A DNA stretch of 64,000 nucleotides from SHZL01 sp963815185 (GCA_963815185.1 CAWFGC010000009.1:1137106-1201105), one strand, 5' to 3'; shown: positions 48,407 through 57,920, counted from the stretch's first letter. The notes: generated by a model not told the origin, from the sequence alone. Program-made: numbers and translations.

Positions 48407-48900
48407 TGCGCATCCTGGGCATTGATCCCGGGTCCCGCTTTACCGGCTTTGGCATCATCGAAGTGCATGGCGACCGCGCGGTATGCATCACGCACGGCGT
48501 CATCAAGACCGGGGGCGGCGAATTTCCGCAACGCCTCGGGATTATTTTTTCCCAACTGCAGGACCTCATACGGGATCACCAGCCCGACCAGGCCGCAATC
48601 GAATCCGTTTTTATCAGCCGCAACCCCAATTCAGCACTGAAACTGGGTCAGGCCAGAGGGGCGGCGGTCTGCGCCGCGATTGCGCACCGCTTACCGGTGT
48701 TTGAATATTCGCCCCGTTCGGTCAAACAGGCCGTCGTCGGGCGCGGGGCGGCGGACAAGGGGCAGGTCAATCACATGGTTGCCGTGCTGCTGCAAATGCA
48801 GCAGGAAATTGCCGAGGACGCCGCGGATGCGCTGGCTGTGGCACTATGTCACCAGCATACGCAGCAAACCATTGATCGCATGCAAAAGCTGCAGGGATGA
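48406..48900 (+). CDS. ruvC: Crossover junction endodeoxyribonuclease RuvC
   Basis: This 164-residue RNase H-fold nuclease cuts Holliday junctions. Catalytic acidic residues are in LGIDPGSRFTGFG (D7), AAIESVFISRNPNSALKLGQ (E near 66) and AEDAADALAVALCH (the C-terminal pair). It shares the TAATG overlap with yebC and is 45 bases ahead of ruvA. Confidence 0.97.
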   Translation: MRILGIDPGSRFTGFGIIEVHGDRAVCITHGVIKTGGGEFPQRLGIIFSQLQDLIRDHQPDQAAIESVFISRNPNSALKLGQARGAAVCAAIAHRLPVFEYSPRSVKQAVVGRGAADKGQVNHMVAVLLQMQQEIAEDAADALAVALCHQHTQQTIDRMQKLQG

Positions 48901-48945
48901 GACTGTATTGATGATCAGCGACCGACAATCGGGATTGCAAGAGTC

Positions 48946-49546
48946 ATGATAGCCCGTCTTGCCGGGACGCTCATCGCCAAGGCGCCGCCGCTGCTGGTCA
49001 TCGATGTCGCGGGGGTCGGCTACGAAGTCGAGGCGCCTTTGTCGGTGTTTTATGACTTGCCGGAAGTCGGTCAGCCCGTTGTCTTGCTGACCCACATGCA
49101 GGTAAAAGAGGATGCCCACGCGCTGTATGGTTTTGCCACGGAATCACAGCGGGTATTGTTCCGGCAGTTATTGAAGATCAGCGGCATCGGCGCCAAACTT
49201 GCCCTGACGATTCTGTCCGGCGCCAGTGGTGATGAACTGGCCCGCCTGGTGGCGACCGCCGATACCGCGTCATTGATGCTCTTGCCCGGAATCGGCAAAA
49301 AGACCGCAGAACGGATTATCATCGAGTTGCGCGATAAGCTGGATGGACTGGCGCCAGCGGAAGGCGGTACAGCGCGCCGGGTCCAAACGGCCGGCCGGCG
49401 CTGCCAGTGAGGCCACGCATGCGCTGGCGGCGTTGGGGTACAAACCGCAGGAAGCCAGCCGCATGGTGCGCAATGTGGCGAAGCCGGATATGAGCGCCGA
49501 ACAAATCATCAAACTTGCCCTGCAATCCACCATAATGCCGAGATGA
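48946..49546 (+). CDS. ruvA: Holliday junction DNA helicase RuvA (frameshift)
   Basis: The N-terminal OB domain (MIARLAGTLIAKAPPLLVID) and the two helix-hairpin-helix motifs (LLKISGIGAKLALTILSG, LMLLPGIGKKTAERIIIELR) are intact in one frame. The C-terminal domain III that contacts RuvB (ATHALAALGYKPQEASRMVR) is in another frame, with the break between about 49360 and 49405. Corrected, the protein has about 200 residues, normal for RuvA. RuvA binds the four-way junction and loads RuvB, whose gene starts 10 bases downstream. Confidence 0.94.
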
Positions 49547-49555
49547 ACAGGGGCC

Positions 49556-50596
49556 ATGGCAATCACTGAAGAACGCATCGTCAACCCGGCCGATACGGCC
49601 GAAGACATACAGGCCGATTACAGTCTGCGCCCGCGCACGATGGCGGAGTATGTCGGCCAGCCCGCCATGCGTGAAAAATTGGGCATATTTCTCGAAGCTG
49701 CCAGGCAACGCAAGGAAGCCCTGGACCACGTTCTGATATTCGGGCCGCCGGGACTGGGAAAAACCACTTTGGCCCATGTCATTGCCAACGAGATGGGCGT
49801 CAACCTGCGCCAGACTTCCGGACCGGTGCTGGAGCGCGCAGGCGACCTCGCTGCGCTCTTGACCAATCTGCAGCCCGGCGACGTATTGTTCGTCGACGAG
49901 ATTCATCGTCTTTCCCCCGTGGTGGAGGAAGTGCTGTATCCTGCGCTGGAAGATTTCCAGCTCGACATCATGATCGGGGAAGGCCCGGCCGCACGCTCGA
50001 TCCGGCTGGAGCTGCCACGCTTCACGCTGGTCGGAGCCACCACCCGGGCCGGCCTTCTGACCTCGCCGTTACGTGACCGCTTTGGCATCGTTGAGCGCCT
50101 GGAATTTTACAATACGGAGGAATTGTCCCGGATTGTCACCCGTTCGGCCGGAATTTTGCAGATTGGTGTGGACAATGAAGGGGCGGGTGAGATTGCCAGC
50201 CGCTCGCGGGGCACGCCGCGCGTGGCCAACCGGCTGTTGCGCCGTGTGCGGGATTTCGCCGAAGTCAAGGGCGATGGCTTCATCAACCGCAGCGTGGCCG
50301 CCGCGGCCATGGACATGCTGCAAGTCGACGAACTGGGCTTCGACGTGATGGACCGCCGCCTGCTGAAAATGATCATCGACACCTTCGATGGCGGCCCTGT
50401 GGGTGTGGAAAGCATTGCCGCAGCTTTGTCCGAAGAACGTGGCACGGTGGAAGATGTGTTGGAGCCCTATCTGATCCAGCAGGGATATATGGCGCGCACG
50501 GCAAGGGGTCGAATCGCAACGTCCCGCGCGTACCGCCATTTCGGCCTGAAGGAGCTGCCGCCGCATGTCAGTGACCTGTTTGAAGGGGAAAATTGA
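49556..50596 (+). CDS. ruvB: Holliday junction branch-migration ATPase RuvB
   Basis: The 346-residue AAA+ motor has Walker A in IFGPPGLGKTTLAHVIANE near residue 65, Walker B in VLFVDEIHRLSPVVEE, the sensor segment LVGATTRAGLLTSPLRDRFG, and a C-terminal winged helix (PYLIQQGYMARTARGRIAT). It acts with RuvA and RuvC. It is the last gene of the yebC-ruvCAB run, and the tol cluster follows after 50 bases. Confidence 0.98.
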   Translation: MAITEERIVNPADTAEDIQADYSLRPRTMAEYVGQPAMREKLGIFLEAARQRKEALDHVLIFGPPGLGKTTLAHVIANEMGVNLRQTSGPVLERAGDLAALLTNLQPGDVLFVDEIHRLSPVVEEVLYPALEDFQLDIMIGEGPAARSIRLELPRFTLVGATTRAGLLTSPLRDRFGIVERLEFYNTEELSRIVTRSAGILQIGVDNEGAGEIASRSRGTPRVANRLLRRVRDFAEVKGDGFINRSVAAAAMDMLQVDELGFDVMDRRLLKMIIDTFDGGPVGVESIAAALSEERGTVEDVLEPYLIQQGYMARTARGRIATSRAYRHFGLKELPPHVSDLFEGEN

Positions 50597-50646
50597 GCGC
50601 CGGGCCGGCCCAATCCGGCTGCAGGAAAATGGGATAGCCCTTCTTC

Positions 50647-51069
50647 ATGAGTGAACTAAAGCAACAGCCCTTTGTCTTGCAGGTGAGGGTTTACTATGAG
50701 GATACCGACGCCGGTGGGGTCGTTTACTATGCGCGCTACCTGAATTTTTTTGAACGCGCCCGCACCGAACTGCTACGCAGCAAGGGCATCCAGCACGAGG
50801 CGCTGCGCCGGGAACACAATCTTATCTGGGTGGTACTCGATGTCCAGGCGCGCTTCCTGCAGGCGGCAAAAATGGACGATGAATTACTGGTCAGCGCAGA
50901 GTTGAGCTGGAGGAAAGGCGTGCGCCAGGGCTTCAGGCAGGAGATGCGGCGCAAGATGGATGGCGTGTTGGTGGCCACAGCGGATTTGAGCGCTGCGCTG
51001 CTGTACGCGGATAGTTTGAAACCGGCGCGCATGCCGGCCTGGTTGGAAGCTGAGCTAAACAGGGAGTAA
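50647..51069 (+). CDS. ybgC: Tol-Pal-associated acyl-CoA thioesterase
   Basis: The 140-residue 4HBT hot-dog thioesterase shows VYYEDTDAGGVVYYARYLNF (active-site Asp in DTDAGG), followed by FFERARTELLRSKGI. YbgC is the standard first gene of the tol-pal operon and is linked to phospholipid metabolism in the family. tolQ starts four bases after its stop. Confidence 0.95.
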   Translation: MSELKQQPFVLQVRVYYEDTDAGGVVYYARYLNFFERARTELLRSKGIQHEALRREHNLIWVVLDVQARFLQAAKMDDELLVSAELSWRKGVRQGFRQEMRRKMDGVLVATADLSAALLYADSLKPARMPAWLEAELNRE

Positions 51070-51073
51070 AACG

Positions 51074-51760
51074 ATGACAAGCGACTTACAGGTCTGGCAG
51101 CTGATTTTGGATGCAGGTTGGCTGGTCAAGGGCGTTCTTGCGATATTGCTGCTGGCCTCGATCGCATCGTGGATGATCATATTCAACAAGCGACAGGTTT
51201 TGTCCAAGGCGGAAAAGGCTGCTGTCGTCTTCGAAGAGCGCTTCTGGTCGGGCACCGATCTGACCAACCTGCATGAGGGCATCGCTTCCAGTCATCGCCT
51301 CACCAACGGCATGGAACGTATTTTCGATTCCGGTTTCGCTGAATTCACGCGCATGCGCCAGCAGGGCCGCATGACGCCGAGCGCCATGGTGGAAGGCGCG
51401 CAGCGGGCGATGCGCATTGCGCTGACGCGCGAAACCGAAGCACTGGAGCACCACCTCAATTTCCTGGCCACCGTTGGCTCCACCAGCCCTTACGTGGGCC
51501 TGTTCGGCACGGTTTGGGGCATCATGACCTCGTTCCACCAACTGGCCAATGTCAATCAGGCCACCATCGCGATGGTGGCGCCCGGTATTTCCGAAGCACT
51601 GGTGGCTACGGCCATGGGCTTGTTCGCAGCCATTCCGGCGGTGATTGCGTATAACCGCTTTTCCAACCAGGTGGACCGCCTGGAAGTGCGTTATGACAAC
51701 TTCAAGGAAGAGTTTTCCAGCATTCTGCAGCGGCAGGCCCACGCCCTGAGTCAGGAGTAG
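51074..51760 (+). CDS. tolQ: Tol-Pal system proton-channel protein TolQ
   Basis: The 228-residue inner-membrane protein has three hydrophobic segments (near 18-38, 135-158 and 170-192) and the MotA/TolQ/ExbB motifs TVGSTSPYVGLFGTVWGIM and EALVATAMGLFAAIPAVIAY. With TolR it forms the proton-driven motor that energises TolA during cell-envelope constriction. GGGAG lies nine bases upstream of the ATG. Confidence 0.97.
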   Translation: MTSDLQVWQLILDAGWLVKGVLAILLLASIASWMIIFNKRQVLSKAEKAAVVFEERFWSGTDLTNLHEGIASSHRLTNGMERIFDSGFAEFTRMRQQGRMTPSAMVEGAQRAMRIALTRETEALEHHLNFLATVGSTSPYVGLFGTVWGIMTSFHQLANVNQATIAMVAPGISEALVATAMGLFAAIPAVIAYNRFSNQVDRLEVRYDNFKEEFSSILQRQAHALSQE

Positions 51761-51766
51761 GATCCG

Positions 51767-52237
51767 ATGGGACCCGTGAAAGGACGCCGCCGGCCGATGG
51801 CAGACATCAATGTCGTGCCGTATATCGACGTCATGCTGGTGCTGCTGGTGATTTTCATGATCACGGCCCCGCTGTTGAATCTGGGTGTGGAAGTCGAACT
51901 GCCAAAGGCTGATGCGGAGCCGCTGGACACGCAGCAGAACCAGGAGCCTTTGGTGCTGACGGTGATGCAAAACGGTGACCTGTACCTGAATGCGGGCGGT
52001 GATCTGGCTGGCACCACCAGTGGTTTGATCGACGCGGAGACCCTGGTAACGACAGTTTCCGCCATTGTCCGGCGCAATCCGGAAATCCAGGTGCTGGTCG
52101 GAGGTGATGAACGCGTCGGTTATGGCCAGGTCTACAATGCCATGGTGCTACTGCAGAAAGCGGGAGTGCTGAAAGTCGGATTGATGAGCGATCCGCTGGA
52201 TATCGGGCCTGGGGCGGAACCCGGCTCTGACGGTTGA
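51767..52237 (+). CDS. tolR: Tol-Pal system protein TolR
   Basis: The 156-residue protein has one membrane helix near 20-42 containing the essential proton-carrying Asp in NVVPYIDVMLVLLVIFMITA. The periplasmic ExbD/TolR domain (QVLVGGDERVGYGQVYNAMV) follows. It is the partner of TolQ and is encoded six bases downstream of it. Confidence 0.96.
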   Translation: MGPVKGRRRPMADINVVPYIDVMLVLLVIFMITAPLLNLGVEVELPKADAEPLDTQQNQEPLVLTVMQNGDLYLNAGGDLAGTTSGLIDAETLVTTVSAIVRRNPEIQVLVGGDERVGYGQVYNAMVLLQKAGVLKVGLMSDPLDIGPGAEPGSDG

Positions 52238-53116
52238 ATGATCAACCGCGCCGAGTTGTTCCCGCTGCTGCGCGCCCTGGCGTTGGCGCTGGCGGTTCAT
52301 GTGCTGATGGTACTATTGGTGGTATTGGGCACGTTTCACTGGAAACCCTTTCGCCAGCCCCAGCCGGTGGGTTTGACCATTGAAGCGGTGATCGTCGATA
52401 CCAGCGCGATTCGGGAGCGGCGGGAAGAGGCGCAGCGGGCGGCTGCCGAAGCCGAACAACGTCAGAAGGCTCAGGAGCGGCGCGCACGGGAACTGGAACA
52501 ACAGCGCCAGCGCGAAAAGGAGGCCGAGATAAAGCGCCAGAAGGCCCTGGAAGAACAACGTAAGAAGGAAGCCCAGGATCGCCTCTCCGCCCTGCGCCTG
52601 GAGCGTGAACGCAAACTGGAAGCCGAGCGCCTCAAGCAGCAACGCGAGTTGGAAAAGGCCCGCCAGGAGGCTCAGGCGGCCGAGAAGCAACGACAGTTGG
52701 AAGCCGAGCGGCTGAAACAACTGGAAGCACGCAAGAAAGCGGAAGCGGTGGAACAGCAGCGTAAGCTGGAAGAGGCGGCGCGTCAGAAGAAAGCGGCCGA
52801 GGAGCAGCGGGCTGCGCAGCGGGGCAGGATAGCCAGCCTGGAAGACCAGTACGAGGCGGCTATTCGCTCAATGGTCACGCAGAACTGGTTGCGTCCGCCC
52901 ACGGCACGGCCGGGATTGAAATGTACATTGAAAATTGTACAAATCCCTGGCGGGGAAGTGATATCGGCCGCCATAGCCGGAACGTGCAATGCTGATGAAG
53001 CCACGCGGCGATCCATAATTGCCGCGGTTGAACGCGCCGGATCACTGCCTTACCGGGGATTCGAGGACGTATTCAAGCGTGAAATCGACTTTATTTTTAT
53101 CTACGACGGTGATTGA
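52238..53116 (+). CDS. tolA: Tol-Pal system protein TolA
   Basis: The 292-residue protein has an N-terminal membrane anchor (ALALALAVHVLMVLLVVLGT). A long, charged helix of about 150 residues with a Glu/Lys/Gln/Arg/Ala-rich composition spans the periplasm. The C-terminal TolA/TonB-like domain (IRSMVTQNWLRPPTARPGLK) contacts Pal and TolB. The ATG follows the tolR stop with no gap. The helical repeat is low-complexity, so alignments there are unreliable. Confidence 0.95.
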   Translation: MINRAELFPLLRALALALAVHVLMVLLVVLGTFHWKPFRQPQPVGLTIEAVIVDTSAIRERREEAQRAAAEAEQRQKAQERRARELEQQRQREKEAEIKRQKALEEQRKKEAQDRLSALRLERERKLEAERLKQQRELEKARQEAQAAEKQRQLEAERLKQLEARKKAEAVEQQRKLEEAARQKKAAEEQRAAQRGRIASLEDQYEAAIRSMVTQNWLRPPTARPGLKCTLKIVQIPGGEVISAAIAGTCNADEATRRSIIAAVERAGSLPYRGFEDVFKREIDFIFIYDGD

Positions 53117-53120
53117 AAAC

Positions 53121-54413
53121 GTGAAAAAAATTATTCTTATGTTGTCTTTGCTGCTGGCCGCCCCCTGGGTCCAGGCACAACTGCAGATCGAAATTATCAG
53201 CGGCAATGCCAGTGCCTTGCCCATCGCCATCGTTCCATTCAAATGGGAAGAAACGATGCCACCGCCCATTACCGGCGTGGCTGAAATCGTCGCCGGTGAT
53301 CTGTACCGTTCAGGCCTGTTCGACCCGATGAAAGAAGCCGACATGGCCGAACGTCCCGCCGACGAGGAATCCATCCGTTTCGGCACCTGGCGCCTGCTCA
53401 AAGTCGATTACATTGTCGTCGGCAAGGTCCGGCCGGCACCCGGTGGCGACGGCCAGGAACTGGTTTACCAGTTGTTCGACGTGCACACACAGGAAAAACT
53501 GCTGTCGCAGGTCACGACCGTGGGTGAGGGTGACCTGCGGTTTGGCGCCCATCGCGTGGCCGATGCCATCTACCAGGCCCTGACCGGAATCCCGGGCGCG
53601 TTTTCCACCCGCATCGCCTACGTGACCGCGACCGGCGTTGGCAACGCGCAGCACTATGAATTGGTGGTGGCGGATGCGGACGGCTTTGGTCCTCAATCCG
53701 TCGTCGGTTCGCCGGAACCGCTGCTGTCACCGGCCTGGTCACCGGATGGGCGAAAATTGGCCTACGTTTCCTTCGAAAAGGGCAATTCCGCCATTTATAT
53801 GCAGGATGTGGCCACTGGCGCACGTGAACTGGTCTCCGGTGGCCCCGGCATCAACGGCGCGCCCGCGTTTTCGCCGGATGGGCGAAAACTCGCGCTGACG
53901 CTGTCACGCAGCGGCAATCCTGAAATCTATGTTCGCGACCTGGCAACCGGCCGCGAAACCCAATTGACCAATCATTGGGCGATCGACACCGAAGCCGCGT
54001 GGTCGCCGGACGGGAAGATCATTTATTTCACCTCGGACCGGGGCGGTAAACCGCAAATTTACAAGGTGCCGTCGGGCGGCGGAAACGCGGAACGGGTAAC
54101 GCTTTCAGGAGATTACAACGCGCGCGCCAGCGTCGCACCGGACGGACGTCGAATAGCAGTAGCGCAGGGGCGCGGAAACGAGTATCGTATCGCCGTGTGG
54201 GATATCGATTCCCAGCGATTTACCGTTCTCACCCCCGGTGTACTGGACGAATCTCCCAGTTTTGCACCCAATGGTAGTATGGTACTTTACGCGACGCGCG
54301 AGGGCATGCGCGGCGTTTTATCCGCTGTATCGGCGGACGGCAACGTCCGTGAGCGACTGATCCTCAGCGAAGGGGATGTTCGCGAGCCTGCATGGTCGCC
54401 TGTTATCAGGTAG
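53121..54413 (+). CDS. tolB: Tol-Pal system beta-propeller protein TolB
   Basis: The 430-residue periplasmic protein has a signal peptide (KKIILMLSLLLAAPWVQA), an N-terminal domain with IAIVPFKWEE, and a six-bladed propeller seen as repeated SPDGRKLA-type blades (SPAWSPDGRKLAYVSFEKGN, FSPDGRKLALTLSRSGNPEI). Start choice: GTG 53121 places the signal peptide at the N-terminus. GTG 53109 (overlapping tolA) or ATG 53139 are alternatives. It binds Pal and TolA in outer-membrane invagination. Confidence 0.95.
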   Translation: MKKIILMLSLLLAAPWVQAQLQIEIISGNASALPIAIVPFKWEETMPPPITGVAEIVAGDLYRSGLFDPMKEADMAERPADEESIRFGTWRLLKVDYIVVGKVRPAPGGDGQELVYQLFDVHTQEKLLSQVTTVGEGDLRFGAHRVADAIYQALTGIPGAFSTRIAYVTATGVGNAQHYELVVADADGFGPQSVVGSPEPLLSPAWSPDGRKLAYVSFEKGNSAIYMQDVATGARELVSGGPGINGAPAFSPDGRKLALTLSRSGNPEIYVRDLATGRETQLTNHWAIDTEAAWSPDGKIIYFTSDRGGKPQIYKVPSGGGNAERVTLSGDYNARASVAPDGRRIAVAQGRGNEYRIAVWDIDSQRFTVLTPGVLDESPSFAPNGSMVLYATREGMRGVLSAVSADGNVRERLILSEGDVREPAWSPVIR

Positions 54414-54439
54414 AATTGTCACAGTCACATAATGAATAA

Positions 54440-54456
54440 CGCCGCCATGTGCGGCG
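54440..54456 (+). promoter_or_regulatory. Intercistronic hairpin between tolB and pal
   Basis: CGCCGC (54440-54445) and GCGGCG (54451-54456) form a 6-bp stem with a 5-base loop and no T tract. It could stabilise the abundant pal message or mark a processing site. Confidence 0.4.
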
Positions 54457-54482
54457 TGTGCAGCAACAACCAGGAGAAAAAG

Positions 54483-55010
54483 ATGAAGACCGCATTGCGA
54501 TTGGTTATGGCACTATTGATTGCGCTGGCAATCGGCGCTTGTGCCCAAAAACCAAAGCCCGCTGAACCGGCGCCGCCGGCGACCGAAACTACCCCCGCAC
54601 CGGTGGTAACCGAGGCCGCGCCAGACCCGCACGATTATTCCGATGTGCGCAACTTTGACAACCCGGAAAGCCTGTTGTCCAAGCGGGTAATTTATTTCGA
54701 TTTCGACAAATCCGCCGTCAGGCCGGAATTCCGCGGTATCGTCTCCGCGCATGCGGCTTATCTGGCGGCGCATTCCTCGGCTCGCGTGACGCTCGAAGGA
54801 CATGCCGATGAGCGTGGCACCCGTGAATACAACCTGGGCCTGGGCGAACGCCGCGGCAACTCCGTAATGGGCCTGATGTCCGCACAAGGCGCCAGGGGTG
54901 ACCAGGTGGTGGTTGTCAGCTACGGTGAAGAGCGCCCGGTCTGCCGCGTCAGCGACGAGGATTGCTGGTCGCAGAACCGGCGGGTGGAGATCGTGTACAC
55001 CACCCGTTAA
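54483..55010 (+). CDS. pal: Peptidoglycan-associated lipoprotein Pal
   Basis: The 175-residue lipoprotein has the lipobox region LLIALAIGACAQ (lipid Cys near residue 20), a Pro-rich linker, and an OmpA-like domain with VIYFDFDKSAVRPEF, GHADERGTREYNLGLGERR and NRRVEIVY. It anchors the outer membrane to peptidoglycan and is recycled by Tol. ATG 54483 has AGGAG just upstream; a longer frame from 54432 would spoil the lipoprotein signal. Confidence 0.97.
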   Translation: MKTALRLVMALLIALAIGACAQKPKPAEPAPPATETTPAPVVTEAAPDPHDYSDVRNFDNPESLLSKRVIYFDFDKSAVRPEFRGIVSAHAAYLAAHSSARVTLEGHADERGTREYNLGLGERRGNSVMGLMSAQGARGDQVVVVSYGEERPVCRVSDEDCWSQNRRVEIVYTTR

Positions 55011-55012
55011 GC

Positions 55013-55843
55013 ATGATCCGCGGTAAATTTGCAATAAAGGTAATGGCCGGCCTGGTGCTGGCCATTACTGTTTTCGTTCCGGCCTCGAAGGTGGCGCAGG
55101 CGCAAACCGGCGAGCCAAACATTACTGCCCAACTGGTGATTCAGGTGCAGGAGTTGCAGGATGAAGTGCGCACCCTGCGCGGCCGCATGGAAGCGCAGGA
55201 ACAGGAACTGGAGAACCTCAAGCAACGCCAGCGGGACCAGTATCTCGATCTGGATCAGCGCATTTCCGACCAGCGCAGCAGGCTGCCGGCAGGGGTTTCC
55301 GACGGTGAGGAGCCGGCTGTTGCCAATGGCTCTGCCCCTGTTGCGGGTCCGGCTGAAGATGTGCCGGAGGTTCGGGCGCCCATGGAAACCGAATCCGAAA
55401 CCGTCCCGATTGCCCCGCCCAAGGTTGAAAGTCAGTCTCTCGCGGCCACCGCCGCCGATGAAAAAGCCGCCTACGACAAAGCGTTCCAGGCCCTCAAGGA
55501 GCTGCGTTATGCCGATGCCGCCGAGGAGTTTCAGTCGTTTGTCGAGAAGTACCCGGACAGTGAGTATGCAGACAACGCGCAATATTGGCTGGGCGAATCC
55601 TATTACGTCACGCGTAACTACGATATTGCCCTGGTGGCGTTTCAGCGCTTGATGGACCGCTTTCCCGACAGCCCCAAGGTACCCGATGCATTGCTGAAAG
55701 TCGGCTATACCTATTACGAGCTGAAACAGTGGGATAGCGCGCTCTCGGCCTTGACCCAGGTGCAAAAGAATTACCCGGACACGACGCTCGCCCGGCTGGC
55801 GGAGAGCCGTTTGCGCAGCATGCGCATGGAAGGGCATTATTAG
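55013..55843 (+). CDS. cpoB: Cell division coordinator CpoB (YbgF)
   Basis: The 276-residue periplasmic protein has a signal peptide (VMAGLVLAITVFVPASKVAQ), an N-terminal trimeric coiled coil (QLVIQVQELQDEVRTLRGRM), a Pro/Glu-rich linker, and C-terminal TPR repeats (AYDKAFQALKELRYADAAEE, AQYWLGESYYVTRNYDIALV). It links Tol-Pal with peptidoglycan synthesis. Its start is three bases after the pal stop. Confidence 0.95.
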   Translation: MIRGKFAIKVMAGLVLAITVFVPASKVAQAQTGEPNITAQLVIQVQELQDEVRTLRGRMEAQEQELENLKQRQRDQYLDLDQRISDQRSRLPAGVSDGEEPAVANGSAPVAGPAEDVPEVRAPMETESETVPIAPPKVESQSLAATAADEKAAYDKAFQALKELRYADAAEEFQSFVEKYPDSEYADNAQYWLGESYYVTRNYDIALVAFQRLMDRFPDSPKVPDALLKVGYTYYELKQWDSALSALTQVQKNYPDTTLARLAESRLRSMRMEGHY

Positions 55844-55867
55844 GGCCCCGGGAGAAAGGAAGCGGAA

Positions 55868-56428
55868 ATGAAGCAAATCCTGTCCCTGGCATTATGCTGT
55901 GTAACTCTGCTCGCTGCTTGCGCCACCACCAAGGGAAAATCCTTCGAGGAGCAGCGTCAAGCCATCCAGAAAATGAAAAGCGAAACGCTGGCCCAGCTTT
56001 ATGAAAAGAAGCCGGATGTGCGTTCGCAAATTGCCAATGCAGTTGGTTATGGAGTATTCAGCAACGCGAATGTATATATCATCGTGGCTGGCGCAGGTGG
56101 TGGTTATGGCGTAGTGGAGAACCAGCAAACCGGTAAATCCACCTACATGAAAATGGGCGAAGTCGGGGTGGGCATTGGCCTGGGTGCGAAAGACTACCGC
56201 CTGGTAATGGTTTTTCACACTGCCGAAGCCCTGAAATACTTTGTCGAACACGGGTGGTCTTTTGGCGGGCAGGCCGATGCAGCCGCCAAGGCCGGTGATA
56301 AGGGCGGCGCGGTGGGTGGCGAAGGCATCGTCAACAACATCACCGTTTACCAGATGACCGAAAGCGGATTGGCACTGCAGGCCACCATCAAAGGCACCAA
56401 ATTCTGGCGCGATGATTCTTTGAACTGA
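55868..56428 (+). CDS. SYLF (Ysc84-type) lipoprotein
   Basis: The 186-residue protein has a lipoprotein signal (LSLALCCVTLLAACATT). Its SYLF/YSC84 core shows AVGYGVFSNANVYIIVAGAG, YMKMGEVGVGIGLGAKDYRL and HTAEALKYFVEHGWSFGGQA. In eukaryotes this fold binds phosphoinositides; bacterial lipoprotein members are of unknown role but envelope-associated. It follows cpoB after 24 bases and may be transcribed with the tol-pal genes. Confidence 0.88.
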   Translation: MKQILSLALCCVTLLAACATTKGKSFEEQRQAIQKMKSETLAQLYEKKPDVRSQIANAVGYGVFSNANVYIIVAGAGGGYGVVENQQTGKSTYMKMGEVGVGIGLGAKDYRLVMVFHTAEALKYFVEHGWSFGGQADAAAKAGDKGGAVGGEGIVNNITVYQMTESGLALQATIKGTKFWRDDSLN

Positions 56429-56467
56429 GTTTCTCGTCACCGCCGCCGCAGGCGATACAATACGGTG

Positions 56468-57148
56468 ATGACTGATCAGGCAGCACCCTACGTCCCCGAA
56501 TCCCGTGCCGGGATGTTGAAAATTACCGAGATCTTCCACTCCCTGCAGGGCGAAGCGCGCCAGGCGGGATTACCCACGGTATTCATACGCCTGACCGGCT
56601 GCCCATTGCGTTGCGCTTATTGCGACAGCGCATACGCCTTCTACGGCGGCGAGTGGATGCATTTCGATGCCATTATGAACAGCATCGGCCAGTACGGTAC
56701 GCGTCATATGTGTGTAACCGGAGGCGAACCCCTGGCGCAAAAGCGCTGCCCGGAATTGTTGGCGCGCTTATGCGATGCGGGATATTCCGTTTCGCTGGAA
56801 ACCAGCGGCGCCATGGATATCCGCCTGGCCGATGAACGCGTCAGCCGGGTGATGGACCTGAAGACGCCCGGTTCCGGCGAGGAAGGCAAGAATCTGTGGT
56901 CCAACCTCGCCGCGCTGACGCCGCACGACCAGATCAAATTTGTAATCTGCTCGCGCGAGGATTACCAATGGGCGCGGCAGCAATTGATGGAACGCAAGCT
57001 CGCGGACTGCTGCGAAGTATTGTTTTCGCCCAGTTGGGGCGCCATGGATGCTTCCGCGCTGGCGGACTGGATTCTGCAAGACCAATTACCGGTGCGTTTG
57101 CAACTGCAGCTGCACAAACTGCTTTGGGGCGATGTGCCGGGAAAATGA
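56468..57148 (+). CDS. queE: 7-carboxy-7-deazaguanine synthase
   Basis: This radical-SAM enzyme of about 226 residues is in the queuosine/preQ0 pathway. ITEIFHSLQGEARQAGLPTV precedes the iron-sulfur motif GCPLRCAYCDSAYAF (C-x3-C-x2-C). VTGGEPLAQKRCPELL is the SAM-binding GGEP motif. It rearranges carboxytetrahydropterin to CDG, the substrate of QueC, encoded next with a 4-base overlap. A GTG three bases earlier (56465) is an alternative start. Confidence 0.95.
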   Translation: MTDQAAPYVPESRAGMLKITEIFHSLQGEARQAGLPTVFIRLTGCPLRCAYCDSAYAFYGGEWMHFDAIMNSIGQYGTRHMCVTGGEPLAQKRCPELLARLCDAGYSVSLETSGAMDIRLADERVSRVMDLKTPGSGEEGKNLWSNLAALTPHDQIKFVICSREDYQWARQQLMERKLADCCEVLFSPSWGAMDASALADWILQDQLPVRLQLQLHKLLWGDVPGK

Positions 57149-57819
57149 GCGGCGCAAAGAAAAAGGCCGTGGTGCTGTTGTCCGGCGGGCTGGATTCGGC
57201 CACCGCGTTGGCGATGGCGCAAAGCCAGGGGTTCGAATGCCACGCCCTGGCTGTGGACTATGGTCAGCGGCACTCCGCCGAACTCGATGCCGCCCGTGAA
57301 GTTGCTGCCGCGGCGAACGTCCCGCTGAAAATTCTGTGCGTGGACTTGCGCGCCATCGGCGGCTCGGCCCTGACCGATGACATCGAGGTCCCGGAAACAC
57401 CGGGCGAGGGCATTCCGGTGACCTATGTGCCGGCGCGCAATACCATCCTGTTGTCGCTGGCGCTGGGCTATGCGGAGGTATTGGGTGCATGTGATATCTT
57501 CATCGGCGTCAACGCGGTGGACTATTCCGGTTATCCCGATTGCCGCCCGGAGTTTATCGCCGCTTACCAGGCCATGGCGCGCCTGGCGACCCGCTCTGGC
57601 GTCGAGGGCGCCGGGATCACGTTGCATACGCCGCTGATCAACTTGCGCAAGGCCGAAATCATTGCCGCGGGCAATGCCCTCGGCGTGGATTACAGCAAGA
57701 CGGTGTCCTGTTACCAGGCGGATGAACAGGGCAGGGCCTGCGGGGTCTGCGATTCCTGCCGCATCCGCCGGGACGGTTTCCTCAATGCAGGAATGACCGA
57801 TCCCACACATTATCGATAG
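57145..57819 (+). CDS. queC: 7-cyano-7-deazaguanine synthase
   Basis: The 224-residue ATP-dependent enzyme makes preQ0. The PP-loop is in VVLLSGGLDSATALAMAQSQ at the N-terminus, NAVDYSGYPDCRPEFIAAYQ is conserved, and the zinc site is CGVCDSCRIRRDGF at the C-terminus. ATG 57145 overlaps the queE stop. The tRNA-Lys gene lies 101 bases downstream, an order common in gammaproteobacteria. Confidence 0.97.
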   Translation: MSGAKKKAVVLLSGGLDSATALAMAQSQGFECHALAVDYGQRHSAELDAAREVAAAANVPLKILCVDLRAIGGSALTDDIEVPETPGEGIPVTYVPARNTILLSLALGYAEVLGACDIFIGVNAVDYSGYPDCRPEFIAAYQAMARLATRSGVEGAGITLHTPLINLRKAEIIAAGNALGVDYSKTVSCYQADEQGRACGVCDSCRIRRDGFLNAGMTDPTHYR

Positions 57820-57920
57820 AAACCTGTCCAAAGTGACCGGCAGGCTCCCAAGGTCGCGCATTTACCGCTCTTCAGCTTGAGACCCAGGGTGAATTCCCCT
57901 AAAATGCCGCCTCCCTCAAT